Program-made: the position numbers and the translations under genes | The notes under the pieces: model-generated | Database searches by the model: none | The model's input: only the letters and a program-made list of their open reading frames with translations | What the model was told of the DNA's origin: nothing | Shown: one piece after another, positions 18,345 to 28,179 of the stretch | How the letters are laid out: every line of letters starts with the position of its first letter | How positions within the stretch are numbered: position 1 is the first letter of the stretch | Source: an uncultured Prevotellaceae bacterium | Lineage (GTDB): Bacteria; Bacteroidota; Bacteroidia; Bacteroidales; Bacteroidaceae | Assembly (NCBI GenBank): GCA_900316355.1 | Contig: ONCQ01000026.1 | Location: forward strand, 1-34,601 | Reading direction: 5' to 3' | Length of the DNA: 34,601 nt

Positions 18345-20876
18345 TTATGCACTTGCCATGTCGGCTGCCTTCAACGTCAGCTCCTTGGCATCGGGCGCAG
18401 CGGCATCCACCTCTATGGTCTGCCCTGCCTGGATGTTGCCGTCGAGCAACAACTGACAGAAGGCATCCTCCACAGCTGTTTGGATGAGGCGCTTCAGCGG
18501 ACGAGCCCCGAACTGCACATCGTAGCCCTTCTCGGCCAACCAGTTGCGGGCGGCATCCGTGAGGGTAATGCCATAGCCCATCTCCTCTATGCGCTTCTGC
18601 AGCGGGCGCATCTCGATATCGACAATCTTGTGAAGTCCTTCCTTCGTGAGTTGATCGAAGAAGATGATGTCATCGAGTCGGTTCAGGAACTCCGGCGAGA
18701 ACTGCTTCTGGAGCGTCTTCTGGATGATGCTGCGCGCCATCTCGCGGTTCTGCGTGTCGCCACCGCGTGTGAAGCCGATACCCTGTCCGAATTCCTTCAA
18801 CTGGCGTGTGCCGCTGTTGGAAGTCATAATGATGACGGTGTTGCGGAAGTCCACCGTCGTACCGTTGCCGTCGGTCATACGGCCCTCATCCATCACCTGC
18901 AGCAGGATGTTGAAGACATCGGAATGCGCCTTCTCAATCTCGTCGAGCAGCACGATGCTGTACGGTTTGCGACGCACACGGTCGGTGAGCTGTCCGCCCT
19001 CTTCGTAGCCGACATATCCCGGAGGAGCGCCCACCATGCGGCTCACGGTGTGCTTCTCCATGTATTCGCTCATGTCAATGCGGATAAGGGCATCCTCGCT
19101 ACCGAAGAGTTCCACGGCCAGACGCTTGGTGAGATAGGTCTTACCCACACCCGTGGGGCCCAGGAACATAAAGGTGCCGATGGGTTTGTTGGGGTCTTTA
19201 AGTCCCACGCGCGAACGCTGGATGGCGCGCACGAGTTTGTCCACGGCATCGTCCTGTCCCACGACAGCACCCTTCAGTGCCGTGCCGAGGTTGCGGAGGC
19301 GTTCGTTCTCACCTTCACCCACGCGCTGCACGGGGATGCCTGTCATCATCGACACCACCTCGGCAATCTGTTTCTCGTCGATTTGCTCACGGACATCACG
19401 CATCTGGTGGTCCCAGTCCTTCTTCATCAGCGCCAGCCGCTCCTGTTCGTTGGCCAGTTGGTCACGATATTCAGCCGCCAGCTCGAACTGCTGCTTGCGC
19501 ACCGCCTCGTCCTTCAGTTCGCGCAGATGCACACAGAGTTCCTCCTTACGGGTGATTTCCTCGCTCACGGGGATATTCACGAGATGAATGCGAGAACCGG
19601 CCTCGTCCATTGCATCGATGGCTTTGTCGGGCAGACAGCGGTCACTCATATAGCGGTCCGTGAGGGTCACACAGGCACGCAACGCCTCGGGCGTATAGCG
19701 CACCTTGTGGTGCTCCTCATAACGTTCTTTGATATTCTCCAGAATGGTGATGGTCTCCTCAATGGTGGTGGGTTCCACGAGCACCTTCTGGAAACGGCGC
19801 TCCAGGGCTCCGTCCTTCTCGATGCTCTTTTTGTACTCATCGATGGTGGTGGCACCGATGCACTGCACCTCGCCACGCGCCAACGCAGGTTTCAGCATAT
19901 TGGCAGCATCCATTGTGCCAGCAGCGGAGCCGGCTCCGATGAGCGTATGGATCTCGTCGATGAACAGGATGATTTCCTTGTGCTGCTGCAGTTCGTTGAT
20001 GATAGCCTTGATGCGTTCCTCGAACTGACCACGGTACTTGGTACCTGCCACTACGCCAGCCAAGTCAAGCACGATGACGCGCTTGTCAAACAGCAGACGT
20101 GCCACCTTACGCTGCACGATGCGCAATGCAAGTCCTTCCACGATAGCGCTCTTGCCCACACCGGGCTGCCCGATGAGGATGGGATTGTTCTTCTTCCTGC
20201 GGCAGAGGATCTGTGCCACGCGCTCTATCTCGCGCTCACGCCCCACGACAGGATCCAGCAAGCCCTCGGCAGCCGCCCGTGTCAGGTCTGTGCCGAAAGT
20301 GTCAAGGGCTGGTGTACCGTTCTCCTTGCCGCCCTTTCGGGTAGCATTCTTAGTGGCAGATGACTGCTGTCCGGGGCGCCCGGTGTTGTGGAGGTCATTG
20401 TCCTCCTCCTCATCGTCTTCGTCCTCATCCGTGAATCCGAAGCGCGCCTGCGAATCCTGCTTCTGTGTCAGCGTGCTCTTCACACTTTGGTAGTCCACAT
20501 TCATGCTCGTCAGCACTTGTGCCGCAGGCTCTTCCGTGGCACGCAGCAGCGCCAGCAGGAGGTGCTCCGTGTCAGCTTGTTCGGCCTTCATGGAGCGTGC
20601 TTCCAGAAGCATCAGGCGGAGGACACGGTTGGCAGCATCGTCCAACTCAGGCTGCTGGACGTCCGAGGTACCTTCGGCGATGCGCTCCAGTTCCGACTTG
20701 AGGGACGCGAAATCCACACCCATCTGTCGCAGGATGGCAACAGCCGTGCAGTCCTCCTCGCGCATCAAGCCCAACAGCAGATGGGCCGGTGCCACGGCGG
20801 CACTGCGCAGACGTCCTGCCTCCTCGCTGCTGAAATTCACAATCTTCGATATATTGGGTGAGAATCCGTAATCCAT
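18345..20876 (-). CDS. clpC: ATP-dependent Clp protease ATPase subunit ClpC
   Basis: Hsp100 unfoldase that feeds proteins to ClpP, 843 residues from the chosen start. Order: Clp N-domain (1-140), an acidic linker (148-161), AAA+ module 1 with Walker A GQPGVGKS (236-243) and Walker B LFIDEIH, a UVR-like middle region (about 450-475), AAA+ module 2 with Walker A GPTGVGKT (573-580) and Walker B LLDEIEKA, and an IGF loop (700-702) as used for ClpP docking. I chose ATG 20876 over the upstream TTG (20939). It is preceded by AGGAGG, a rare good Shine-Dalgarno for this phylum, and the promoter lies between the two. It sits directly downstream of htpG but has its own promoter. The Cys and Asp/Glu-rich linker region is poorly conserved in this family. 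Confidence 0.95.
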   Translation of the reverse strand: MDYGFSPNISKIVNFSSEEAGRLRSAAVAPAHLLLGLMREEDCTAVAILRQMGVDFASLKSELERIAEGTSDVQQPELDDAANRVLRLMLLEARSMKAEQADTEHLLLALLRATEEPAAQVLTSMNVDYQSVKSTLTQKQDSQARFGFTDEDEDDEEEDNDLHNTGRPGQQSSATKNATRKGGKENGTPALDTFGTDLTRAAAEGLLDPVVGREREIERVAQILCRRKKNNPILIGQPGVGKSAIVEGLALRIVQRKVARLLFDKRVIVLDLAGVVAGTKYRGQFEERIKAIINELQQHKEIILFIDEIHTLIGAGSAAGTMDAANMLKPALARGEVQCIGATTIDEYKKSIEKDGALERRFQKVLVEPTTIEETITILENIKERYEEHHKVRYTPEALRACVTLTDRYMSDRCLPDKAIDAMDEAGSRIHLVNIPVSEEITRKEELCVHLRELKDEAVRKQQFELAAEYRDQLANEQERLALMKKDWDHQMRDVREQIDEKQIAEVVSMMTGIPVQRVGEGENERLRNLGTALKGAVVGQDDAVDKLVRAIQRSRVGLKDPNKPIGTFMFLGPTGVGKTYLTKRLAVELFGSEDALIRIDMSEYMEKHTVSRMVGAPPGYVGYEEGGQLTDRVRRKPYSIVLLDEIEKAHSDVFNILLQVMDEGRMTDGNGTTVDFRNTVIIMTSNSGTRQLKEFGQGIGFTRGGDTQNREMARSIIQKTLQKQFSPEFLNRLDDIIFFDQLTKEGLHKIVDIEMRPLQKRIEEMGYGITLTDAARNWLAEKGYDVQFGARPLKRLIQTAVEDAFCQLLLDGNIQAGQTIEVDAAAPDAKELTLKAADMASA

Positions 20877-20908
20877 GAGTCCTCCTTCTTCTGTTGATGA
20901 ATGCGGGG

Positions 20909-20940
20909 CAAAGATAGGTCTTTTCGCTGTCCCCTGCAAA
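20909..20940 (-). promoter_or_regulatory. clpC: clpC promoter
   Basis: On the minus strand: TTTG (20937-20940), 20-bp spacer, TATCTTTG (20909-20916). Both boxes match the Bacteroidetes consensus exactly. The -33 box is 4 bp from the htpG stop codon. Expected transcript start near 20902, leader about 26 nt carrying AGGAGG. Confidence 0.75.
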
Positions 20941-20944
20941 TTTT

Positions 20945-22993
20945 TTACAATAATTCTACGCTGCGCTTCACGAAGCGGGTCAGCGCCTCGCCCGTGAGCA
21001 GACCGTTCTGCAGCAGCGCCAAGTCGATGAGCTGGTGCACGCGCTCGTTGCCCTTGGCGTACTCGCCCAGCACTTCACGGCGCTTGCCCTCCTGGGCTTC
21101 AATGTCGGCGCGGCACTGTTCCATGTCCTTGCGCTCGTCATCGGTAATCTCGTCGTATTTCTTTTTATCCTGCTCAGCCTGCAGCACAGCCTTGCGGGCA
21201 TTGAGTCCGCGCAGCTCGGCCTCGATGGGCTTCAGCGCTTCTGCGGTGGCGGCTTCGCTCTGCTCCAGCACCTCCTTCACGAGGCGGTTGTCGGTGTTCA
21301 GCACCAGGTTGTACATATCCGGCATCTCACCATAGAAGCCCATGCCCGGCTGTATGCGGGCCATATCTTTCATGCGGCGCATGTACTCGCTTTGGGTAAT
21401 CACCACAGGCATCGCCTCCTCGCCCATCGGCTGTGTCTCCACGTGATAAGTTGTTTTGTCCGTCTTTGGCAGCTGTGTCTCGAAGACGGCTGACAGATTG
21501 GCAGAACGCTCGGCTGACAATTCTTCACCCTTGGGCTCGTCCTTCTGGATGAGGCGGTCGATGACATCGCTATCCACACGCGTAAACGTGGTCTTCTCCA
21601 GCTTGCGCTCTAGCATCTGCACGAGCGGCGTGTCCAGCTGTCCGTCCATGAGCAGCACATTGTAGCCTTTCGCGCGTGCGCTATCAATATAGGTGTAGTG
21701 TGCCTCACGGTCGGCAGCATAGAGGTACACGAGCTGTCCGTCCTTGTTCGTCTGGGCATCCTTGATGAGTGCCTGGTACTCCTCCAGCGTGTAGAACTTA
21801 CCCTCGGTGTCCTTCACGAGATAGAACGCCTTGGCCTTCTCGTAGAAGTCATCCTCGGAGAGCATACCGTAGGCGATGAAGATCTTGATATCATCCCACT
21901 TGGCCTCAAAGTCCTTGCGGTCGTTCTTGAAGAGCGAGCTCAAGCGGTCGGCCACCTTCTTGGTGATGTAGCCGCTGATCTTCTTCACGTTGCTGTCGCT
22001 CTGCAGGTAGCTGCGGCTGACATTCAGGGGGATATCCGGTGAGTCGATGACACCATGCAGCAGTGTCAGGAAGTCAGGCACGATGCCCTCCACCTGGTCG
22101 GTGACGAACACCTGGTTGCAGTACAACTGAATCTTGTTGCGCTGCAGGTCGAGGTTATTCTTGATTTTTGGGAAGTACAGGATACCTGTGAGATGGAACG
22201 GATAATCCACATTCAGATGAATCCAGAACAGCGGTTCGTCAGCCATGGGATAGAGGCTGCGGTAGAAGGCTTTGTAGTCCTCATCCTTCAGGTCGCTGGG
22301 CTTGTGCGTCCACAGCGGCGTGGTGTCGTTAATCTGGTTGTCCTCGTCGGTGTCCTGCATCTTGCCGTCCTTCCATTCCTGCTTCTTGCCGAAAACGACA
22401 GGCACAGGCAGGAAGTGGCAATATTTCTTCAGCAGGCCTTCCAGCTTGTCCTTCTCCAGGAACTCCTTGCAGTCCTCGGAGATGTGCATCACGATGTCGG
22501 TGCCGCGGTCCTGCTTCTCCACCTCTTCGAGGGTGAACTCGGGCGAGCCGTCGCAGCTCCACTTCACGGCGGGAGCATCCTGATAGCTCTTGGTGATGAT
22601 GTCCACGCGGTCGCTGACCATGAACGAGCTGTAGAAGCCCAGACCGAAGTGGCCGATGATGGCGTTGGCGTCTTCCTTATACTTGTCCAGGAAGTCGTTG
22701 GCGCCGGAGAAAGCTATCTGGTTGATATACTTGTCGATTTCCTCGGCTGTCATGCCGATACCGCGGTCGCTGACGGTGATGGTGCCGGCCTCCTTGTCGA
22801 TGCTGACGCTGACCTTCAGCTCGCCCATCTCGCCCTGGAAATCGCCCTTACCTGCGAGTGTCTTCAGCTTCTGCGAGGCATCTACGGCGTTGCTGACAAT
22901 TTCACGGATGAAAATCTCGTGATCCGAATACAGGAACTTCTTGATGACCGGAAAGATGTTCTCGGTCGTTACTCCGATATTACCTTTTTGCAT
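20945..22993 (-). CDS. htpG: Molecular chaperone HtpG (Hsp90)
   Basis: Bacterial Hsp90, 682 residues from ATG 22993, normal family length. The N-terminal ATPase shows the Bergerat-fold motifs: REIVSNAVDA (catalytic Glu and Asn), SDRGIGMT and GHFGLGFYSSF. Middle and dimerisation domains follow. The frame is open to an upstream start at 23047, but the conserved N-terminus (QKGNIGVTTENIF) favours 22993. A weak promoter-like TTCTTTTG (23033-23040, minus strand) with TTTG 18 bp further upstream (23059-23062) could serve it. It is followed by clpC, giving a small chaperone/unfoldase cluster. Confidence 0.96.
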   Translation of the reverse strand: MQKGNIGVTTENIFPVIKKFLYSDHEIFIREIVSNAVDASQKLKTLAGKGDFQGEMGELKVSVSIDKEAGTITVSDRGIGMTAEEIDKYINQIAFSGANDFLDKYKEDANAIIGHFGLGFYSSFMVSDRVDIITKSYQDAPAVKWSCDGSPEFTLEEVEKQDRGTDIVMHISEDCKEFLEKDKLEGLLKKYCHFLPVPVVFGKKQEWKDGKMQDTDEDNQINDTTPLWTHKPSDLKDEDYKAFYRSLYPMADEPLFWIHLNVDYPFHLTGILYFPKIKNNLDLQRNKIQLYCNQVFVTDQVEGIVPDFLTLLHGVIDSPDIPLNVSRSYLQSDSNVKKISGYITKKVADRLSSLFKNDRKDFEAKWDDIKIFIAYGMLSEDDFYEKAKAFYLVKDTEGKFYTLEEYQALIKDAQTNKDGQLVYLYAADREAHYTYIDSARAKGYNVLLMDGQLDTPLVQMLERKLEKTTFTRVDSDVIDRLIQKDEPKGEELSAERSANLSAVFETQLPKTDKTTYHVETQPMGEEAMPVVITQSEYMRRMKDMARIQPGMGFYGEMPDMYNLVLNTDNRLVKEVLEQSEAATAEALKPIEAELRGLNARKAVLQAEQDKKKYDEITDDERKDMEQCRADIEAQEGKRREVLGEYAKGNERVHQLIDLALLQNGLLTGEALTRFVKRSVELL

Positions 22994-23088
22994 AGTAGTA
23001 TATGATGTTTTGTTAGATTGTATTCTGTTGTCAAAAGAAAAACACAATCTTCACCATGCAAAAGGCGTGCCAAAACATCTGCCCAGGA

Positions 23089-24663
23089 TTATTCCTTCCA
23101 TTCATAGCACCCCGCATCGGGTGTGCCGTCGGTCATGCGGTCGTGTCCGCGACGATCTGTTGGCCATGCCACAGAGTAGGCAGGATTAGCCATCTTGCAG
23201 ATCGACGAGATGGGCAGCGGCATGAAGTTATAGACGAAGGCATGTGTGTCCATGTATGCAAAGTTCTTTTCATGGGCATACTCGCCATGCGGGTCGTCAT
23301 ACACGCAACCTACGAAGCGGTTAATGAACTCCGACGAGGTCGGTATCTCCGTGGCCAGAAAGCAATGGATGAAGTGATACTCCTCCAACGCCTCTGTGAC
23401 ATCCGATGGCAACATCGATGGTTTCGCCCATTCGCCCATCACCACATCGTCGGCATAGCCCGTGATGACTGTGTTGATGAAGTCGGCCCGATACAGGGGA
23501 TGATAAACGCGTTCCAGCACATTCGCCAGATGCAGGGCATCGCCGCGATTGGCATCAAGGGGATAGAACTGAGCGATGGTACAGTGCGTCGCCACGACAT
23601 CGCCGCCGACGATATCCACGCAGTGTCCCAACGTATTGGAGATCTCCGTGTTGGCAATTTCCGCACGGCAGTCGCGAAGCATCAGGCCTGTGCCTTTGAT
23701 GTTATGTATGAGGCTGTTGGTGAGGCTCAGTTTCAGGGGTGTCTCATCGGTGATGGGCACTACCGCGTTGCCGTCGCCGGGAAGAGGACATTGGATACCA
23801 TAGGTACCGCCGTGGAGATCAACATAGTCGAGCACATTGCCTGTGCTCTCAGGGGCTATCGTGATGCCCTGCCAACGCCCGGGCAGACGGTCGTAGGGCA
23901 AGTAGTCGAAGATGTGGTCAGTCCTGTCGCCGCGGAAGGTGACGGGCTTGTCCAACGTCCCTTGCGCCACGATGCGGCCGTGCACCGTCATGAAGGCATC
24001 GTCGTGGAACAGCAGGCGTGTGCCGGCCTCCATCGTCACCGTGACGCCCTCAGCCACTGACAGCTCGCCGCGCACAAGAATCGGACGCCGTGCCGTGAGT
24101 GTGGTGTCCTGCGCCAGCGTGCGACGGTCGAGATAGAAGGCATCCTGCCCCACGGTACGCAGCGCCACATGCTGCTCCACGCCGCTCTCCAGCGTGAATA
24201 TCAGCTCATCGCCCACCTCGTGACAGTCATCGTTGCCAAATTCGGACACCGTCACCTCCGCACGCACCATGATGCTGTCACGACGGCGCACCTCAAAATC
24301 AGTGGCGCTGTTGTCCGCTGTGCGACTGAGGTCCTGGCCGTCGATGTTCACGCGGAACGGACTGCCGGCGCCACCCACCAGCCGCACCTGCCGTATGCGC
24401 AGTCCCTTGTCGCCTCGGTTGTACACCGTCAGCGTCTGCGTGGCAGAGGGTATCGTGGTGATGAGCGTATCGAACACCACCTCCGTGCTGCTGAACTGTA
24501 GCGTGGCAGAACGGTCGGTGGTGAACGTGTCGTATTTGTCGCAGGAAGTAAAAGAGTGAAAAATGAATGAATGAAAAATGAAAAATATAAGTAACCTGAA
24601 CGCTCTGTTGAAGCGCTTGCTAATCAAAGCTTTCCTTTCGTATATCATCTTACTATTCTTCAT
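23089..24663 (-). CDS. Right-handed beta-helix repeat lipoprotein
   Basis: A 524-residue predicted lipoprotein. The signal region ends in FTSC with Cys41 as the likely lipidated residue. After it come beta-sandwich-like strands (about 50-170) and then a region of short strand/turn repeats (about 190-440; RWQGITIAPEST, then LRDCRAEIANTEISN) typical of parallel beta-helix proteins. Many Bacteroidales have such cell-surface or periplasmic proteins of unknown or carbohydrate-related function, and I cannot name a substrate. The hydrophobic part of the signal peptide (FFIFHSFIFHSF) is encoded by the same TTTTCATTCTTCAT-type repeat that fills the upstream gap. The gene lies between pepD and htpG, all on the same strand. 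Confidence 0.75.
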   Translation of the reverse strand: MKNSKMIYERKALISKRFNRAFRLLIFFIFHSFIFHSFTSCDKYDTFTTDRSATLQFSSTEVVFDTLITTIPSATQTLTVYNRGDKGLRIRQVRLVGGAGSPFRVNIDGQDLSRTADNSATDFEVRRRDSIMVRAEVTVSEFGNDDCHEVGDELIFTLESGVEQHVALRTVGQDAFYLDRRTLAQDTTLTARRPILVRGELSVAEGVTVTMEAGTRLLFHDDAFMTVHGRIVAQGTLDKPVTFRGDRTDHIFDYLPYDRLPGRWQGITIAPESTGNVLDYVDLHGGTYGIQCPLPGDGNAVVPITDETPLKLSLTNSLIHNIKGTGLMLRDCRAEIANTEISNTLGHCVDIVGGDVVATHCTIAQFYPLDANRGDALHLANVLERVYHPLYRADFINTVITGYADDVVMGEWAKPSMLPSDVTEALEEYHFIHCFLATEIPTSSEFINRFVGCVYDDPHGEYAHEKNFAYMDTHAFVYNFMPLPISSICKMANPAYSVAWPTDRRGHDRMTDGTPDAGCYEWKE

Positions 24664-24792
24664 TCTTCATTCTTCACTTTTCATTCTTCATTTTTCACTC
24701 TTTCACTTTTCACTCCCAACGCTCCCCTTTAGGGGGCTCGGGGGCTCTATGCTCCCCTTTAGGGGGCTCGGGGGCCTTTTAACTTTTCATTC
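24664..24792. repeat. Repeat-filled gap: TTCATTCTTCA repeats and two 25-bp GC elements
   Basis: 24664-24718 is a run of degenerate TTCATTCTTCACTTTT repeats. At 24721-24745 and 24751-24775 are two identical 25-bp GC-rich units, 30 bp apart start to start, each with a CCCC-TTTA-GGGG hairpin. No gene or clear promoter box was found. The GC units might end transcription from pepD. Confidence 0.75.
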
Positions 24793-26238
24793 TTAAATAT
24801 TCTCCAATATGGCCAACAGATGCTTCCACACTAATTCCACAGTGGGAATCAGCAGACGCTCGTCGGGCGAGTGCACGCCGCGCAGCGTAGGACCGAAGCT
24901 GACCATATCCAGTCCCGGATACTTCTCCGAGAACAGGCCGCACTCCAGACCGGCATGGATGCCGCGCACGACGGGTTCTTTCTTGAACAGGCGCACATAC
25001 TGCTCACGAGCGATGCGCAACAGTTCGCTCTTGGGGTTCATCGCCCAGCCCGGGTAGCCCTCGCCAATCTCCACTTCGGCACCTGCCAGCTCAAAGACGG
25101 CAGCTACCGTGTGCGCCATGTTCAGGCGGTTGCTGAGCAGCGAGCTACGCTGGCTGCTGTTGATGGCGATGACACCGGGTTCCACCTGCTTGATGCTGGC
25201 GAGGTTCGAACTGGTCTCCACGAGAGCGATATCCTGACTCATGGCATAAACGCCGTTGTCCACAGCCTGCAGGGCGCTGATGAGACGGCAGTTGGCATCG
25301 GCGGGCAACACGGTAGCTGCGGCATCGGCGCTCTCCAACAGGAACTCCATCGTCTTCTCCGTGACGCTGAACTCCTCCTGCACCTCGGCAGCGAAGATGT
25401 TCCATCTCACGCGCGCCTGTTCTTTATATTTATTGGGAATGCACACCAGACACGTAGCCTCGCGCGGGATGGCGTTGTGCAGACCACCGGCCTGAATGTC
25501 GCTCAGGCGCAGGCCCCAGGCCTTCATACCGTCGTAGAGGAAGCGCGCCAACAGCTTGTTGGCATTCGCACGTTTCTTGTCGATATCGTCGCCGCTGTGA
25601 CCGCCTGTCAGGCCTTTGATGGTCAGCTGCAGGAAGAAAGCGTCGGCGGGTGCCGCCTCGGGGGTGTAGCGGAAAGTGACAGCCGTGCGGCAGCCACCGG
25701 CACAGCTCACGAAGATCTCACCCTCATCCTCGCTGTCGAGGTTGATGAGCATCTGACCCGTCATGAAGCCGGGTTGCATACCCTCGGCGCCTGTCAGGCC
25801 CGTCTCCTCATCGCGCGTGAACACGCACTCCAGCGGCCCGTGCTTCAGGTTGTTATCGGCCAGGATTGCCATCTCCATGGCGCAGCCGATGCCGTCGTCG
25901 GCGCCCAGCGTCGTGCCCTTCGCTTTCATCCATTCGCCGTCGATATAGGTCTGGATGGCATCCTTGTCGAAGTCGAAGTCCACATCGTTGTTCTTCTCGC
26001 AGACCATGTCCATGTGGCTCTGCAGGATGACCGTGGGCTTCGCCTCCATACCGGGTGTCGCAGGCTTGCGTATCAGCACATTACCCGTGTCGTCCACCTT
26101 GGTTTCGAGGCCTAGTCCCTCACCGAACTGGCGCAGGAACTCTATCATCTTTTCTTCGCGCTTCGAGGGGCGCGGAACGGCATTGATTCGAGCAAACATC
26201 TCGAAGACACTGGCGGGTTGGAGTTGGTTCTTTTCCAT
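24793..26238 (-). CDS. pepD: Aminoacyl-histidine dipeptidase (M20 family)
   Basis: Zinc metallopeptidase of 481 residues, the usual PepD length. It splits Xaa-His dipeptides such as carnosine in the cytosol. Metal-site motifs are clear: SHMDMV (His75, Asp77), GADDGIG (Asp114 or Asp115 bridging) and RDEETGLTG (catalytic Glu144, metal Glu145). The GGHSGDDI segment of the dimerisation lid is also typical. No signal peptide is present. ATG 26238 is the only good start. It is divergent from the small membrane-protein gene, with 101 bp between. Confidence 0.95.
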   Translation of the reverse strand: MEKNQLQPASVFEMFARINAVPRPSKREEKMIEFLRQFGEGLGLETKVDDTGNVLIRKPATPGMEAKPTVILQSHMDMVCEKNNDVDFDFDKDAIQTYIDGEWMKAKGTTLGADDGIGCAMEMAILADNNLKHGPLECVFTRDEETGLTGAEGMQPGFMTGQMLINLDSEDEGEIFVSCAGGCRTAVTFRYTPEAAPADAFFLQLTIKGLTGGHSGDDIDKKRANANKLLARFLYDGMKAWGLRLSDIQAGGLHNAIPREATCLVCIPNKYKEQARVRWNIFAAEVQEEFSVTEKTMEFLLESADAAATVLPADANCRLISALQAVDNGVYAMSQDIALVETSSNLASIKQVEPGVIAINSSQRSSLLSNRLNMAHTVAAVFELAGAEVEIGEGYPGWAMNPKSELLRIAREQYVRLFKKEPVVRGIHAGLECGLFSEKYPGLDMVSFGPTLRGVHSPDERLLIPTVELVWKHLLAILENI

Positions 26239-26300
26239 TTTAATATTGCTAATTTAGGTTAAAGTCCGTTGATTCATGCGCTCGACACATAAGTTTAATG

Positions 26301-26308
26301 TATCTTTG
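26301..26308 (+). promoter_or_regulatory. Promoter -7 box before the small membrane protein / ompH-like cluster
   Basis: TATCTTTG, exact TAnnTTTG. No TTTG at the -33 distance. Predicted transcript start near 26314. An 8-codon ORF (26321-26347) overlaps the next start codon and could couple or hinder translation. Confidence 0.5.
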
Positions 26309-26339
26309 CAAAGTTTTTATATGAAATATAACGCAGAAG

Positions 26340-26558
26340 ATGCTTAAATTATTGCTCATCACAGCCGGAATTATTGCCTTGGCGGTCGCACTACTGGCCC
26401 TGAAACTGCTGGTGAAAGGCGATGCACGCGGTCCCATGACGCACATCGGGGCGTCTAAGGCTATGCGTGAACGCGGCATCCACTGCGTAGAGAGCATGGA
26501 CGCCATCGAGCGCCACCAGAAGGCCACAAAGCCGCATGCGAGGGAATTTAGAGTTTAG
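26340..26558 (+). CDS. Small single-pass membrane protein
   Basis: 72 residues: a hydrophobic helix at about 2-25 (LLLITAGIIALAVALLALKLLV), then a basic, hydrophilic tail. Bacteroidales genomes often have short proteins of this layout in a similar setting. I know of no assigned function. It has an exact -7 box 32 bp upstream, which supports expression. The tail sequence is not one I recognise. Confidence 0.55.
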   Translation: MLKLLLITAGIIALAVALLALKLLVKGDARGPMTHIGASKAMRERGIHCVESMDAIERHQKATKPHAREFRV

Positions 26559-26611
26559 AGTTTAGACCTAAAGTTCAAAAGTATAAAGTATAGAATAAAA
26601 ACATATCATCA

Positions 26612-27238
26612 ATGAAGAAAATCTATTTTATCGCACTTGGCGCCATGCTGGCGCTCAACGCTTGCAACAAACAGGGAGCAGAAACAGAGACCGAGGCCGA
26701 AGCGCCCGCAGAGGCCGGGGAGGTCACAGGCCTGAAAGTGGGCTATATCGAGATTGACAGCCTCATGAGCCAGTATCAGTTCTGCGTCGATTACAACCTG
26801 CTGCTCAACCAGAAGAGCGACAATGCCGCCAACACCCTCCAGCAGAAGCAGCGCGCACTCCAGCAGCACGCCGCAGCCCTGCAGAAGAAGTACGAGAGCA
26901 ACGGCTTCACCACACGCGACGAACTCGAGAACGCCCAGAACCAGCTCGCTCGCGAGCAGCAGGATCTCGCCGAACTCGAGCAGCGCCTCACCAACGAGCT
27001 GGCCATGGAGAATGCCAAGCTCAATGCCGAGCTCCGCGACTCCATCCAGGCCTTCCTCAAGGTCTATAACAAGACCAAGAAGTACGACTACATCATGTCC
27101 AAGCTGGGCGATAACCTGCTGTGGGCCAATAAGAAGTACGACATCACCAAGGAAGTCATCGCCGGCCTCAACAAGCGCTATAAGAAGGGCAAGCCTGCCA
27201 CCGCAGAACAGCCCGACAGCAAGCCCGAGAAGAAATAA
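26612..27238 (+). CDS. OmpH/Skp-like lipoprotein
   Basis: 208 residues with a lipoprotein signal (lipobox LNAC, lipidated Cys18). An acidic, Ala/Glu-rich linker (about 20-40) is followed by a long charged coiled coil (about 70-160) and a short C-terminal globular part, the layout of Skp/OmpH periplasmic chaperones that hold unfolded outer-membrane proteins. Typical Skp is soluble, whereas Bacteroidetes often have lipidated versions. The coiled coil is rich in Gln/Glu. Upstream is a short TTTAGAGTTTAGAG repeat with no clear promoter box, so it may be read from the promoter at 26301. Confidence 0.8.
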   Translation: MKKIYFIALGAMLALNACNKQGAETETEAEAPAEAGEVTGLKVGYIEIDSLMSQYQFCVDYNLLLNQKSDNAANTLQQKQRALQQHAAALQKKYESNGFTTRDELENAQNQLAREQQDLAELEQRLTNELAMENAKLNAELRDSIQAFLKVYNKTKKYDYIMSKLGDNLLWANKKYDITKEVIAGLNKRYKKGKPATAEQPDSKPEKK

Positions 27239-27273
27239 CCCATACACTGCGCCCTACTGCGGCGCCCCACCCC

Positions 27274-28179
27274 ATGCAATACCTGGAACTCACCTTCCAT
27301 ATCAACCCCTACAACGAGGCGGCAGCAGATGTGCTGGCCGCCTTGTTGGCTGACGCGGGTTGCGACACCTTCGAGCCATCGGACACCGGCCTCACCGCCT
27401 ACATCCTCCAGGACGCCTACGACGAAGCCGCCATCCGCGCCGCCATCGCCAGCACCCTTGCCACCTTCCCCGTTACGGTTCCCGAGGATTCTCCCATCCC
27501 TCCCGTTACGGTTCCCGAGGATTCTTCCATCCCTCCCGTTACGGTTCCCGAGGGTTCTCCCGAGGGTTTATCCATCACCTTCACCGCCGCCCCCGCCCCC
27601 GATGAGAACTGGAACGCCACCTGGGAAGCCGAACACCACTTCGAGCCCATCGCCCTCCCCGACGGCCAACTCCTGCACATCATCCCCCGTCAGGCCTTCG
27701 GCAGCGGCGAGCACGCCACCACGCGCCTGATGCTGGGCCTGCTCTCAGACCTCGCCCCCCTCGCTGGCGCCACCGTCATCGACGCCGGCTGCGGCACCGG
27801 TATCCTCGGCATCGCCGCCCTCAAGCTCGGTGCCGCCCATGTCTTCGCTTACGACATCGATGAATGGAGTGTCCGCAACGCCCAGGACAACTACGCCCTC
27901 AACGGCTGCGAGGCAGAGATAGTCCTCGGCGATGCCAGCTGCCTCGCAGCAGCCCCGCAGGCCGACATCCTCCTGGCCAATATCAACCGCAACATCCTCC
28001 TGGCCGACCTCCCCGCCTTCGCCTCGCATCTGAAGCCCGCCGGCCACCTACTCCTCTCCGGCTTCATGGAGCCCGACATCGCCCCACTCCTCGCTGCCGC
28101 CACCCCACTCGGCCTCACCCTCAGTGACACCCTCGCCGACGGCGACTGGCGTGCCCTGCACTTTCAAATTGAGAATTGA
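27274..28179 (+). CDS. prmA: Ribosomal protein L11 methyltransferase
   Basis: 301 residues. PrmA trimethylates ribosomal protein L11 using AdoMet. The N-terminal L11-binding part (1-110) is followed by the Rossmann-fold domain with AdoMet motif DAGCGTGILG and the catalytic-loop segment LLANINRNILL. AFGSGEHATT, the usual pre-motif loop, is present. Odd feature: residues 66-97 carry three copies of an 11-residue Pro/Val/Glu/Ser-rich unit (PVTVPEDSPIP-like) encoded by a 33-bp tandem repeat, placed in a loop between the N-domain and the conserved NWNATWE segment, where other PrmA proteins have no such insert. The frame is kept. Confidence 0.93.
   Translation: MQYLELTFHINPYNEAAADVLAALLADAGCDTFEPSDTGLTAYILQDAYDEAAIRAAIASTLATFPVTVPEDSPIPPVTVPEDSSIPPVTVPEGSPEGLSITFTAAPAPDENWNATWEAEHHFEPIALPDGQLLHIIPRQAFGSGEHATTRLMLGLLSDLAPLAGATVIDAGCGTGILGIAALKLGAAHVFAYDIDEWSVRNAQDNYALNGCEAEIVLGDASCLAAAPQADILLANINRNILLADLPAFASHLKPAGHLLLSGFMEPDIAPLLAAATPLGLTLSDTLADGDWRALHFQIEN
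27469..27567 (+). repeat. 33-bp tandem repeat, three copies, inside prmA
   Basis: Units at 27469-27501 and 27502-27534 differ at one base. A third diverged unit starts at 27535. Each begins CCCGTTACGGTTCCCGAGG. Part of the third copy (27538-27564) is identical over 27 bp to 30767-30793 in the flavoprotein gene. Confidence 0.92.

Noticed and set aside
18480-20363. Long plus-strand ORF opposite clpC (627 codons)
   Set aside because: It is the antisense of a clear ClpC gene; composition is His/Val/Asp-rich with no family motif.
20877-20939. Upstream TTG start for clpC
   Set aside because: It overlaps the -33 box of the clpC promoter and adds a non-family N-terminus; ATG 20876 has AGGAGG before it.
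27469-27567. Possible CRISPR array in prmA
   Set aside because: The units are contiguous with no spacers and code in frame; it is a tandem repeat.
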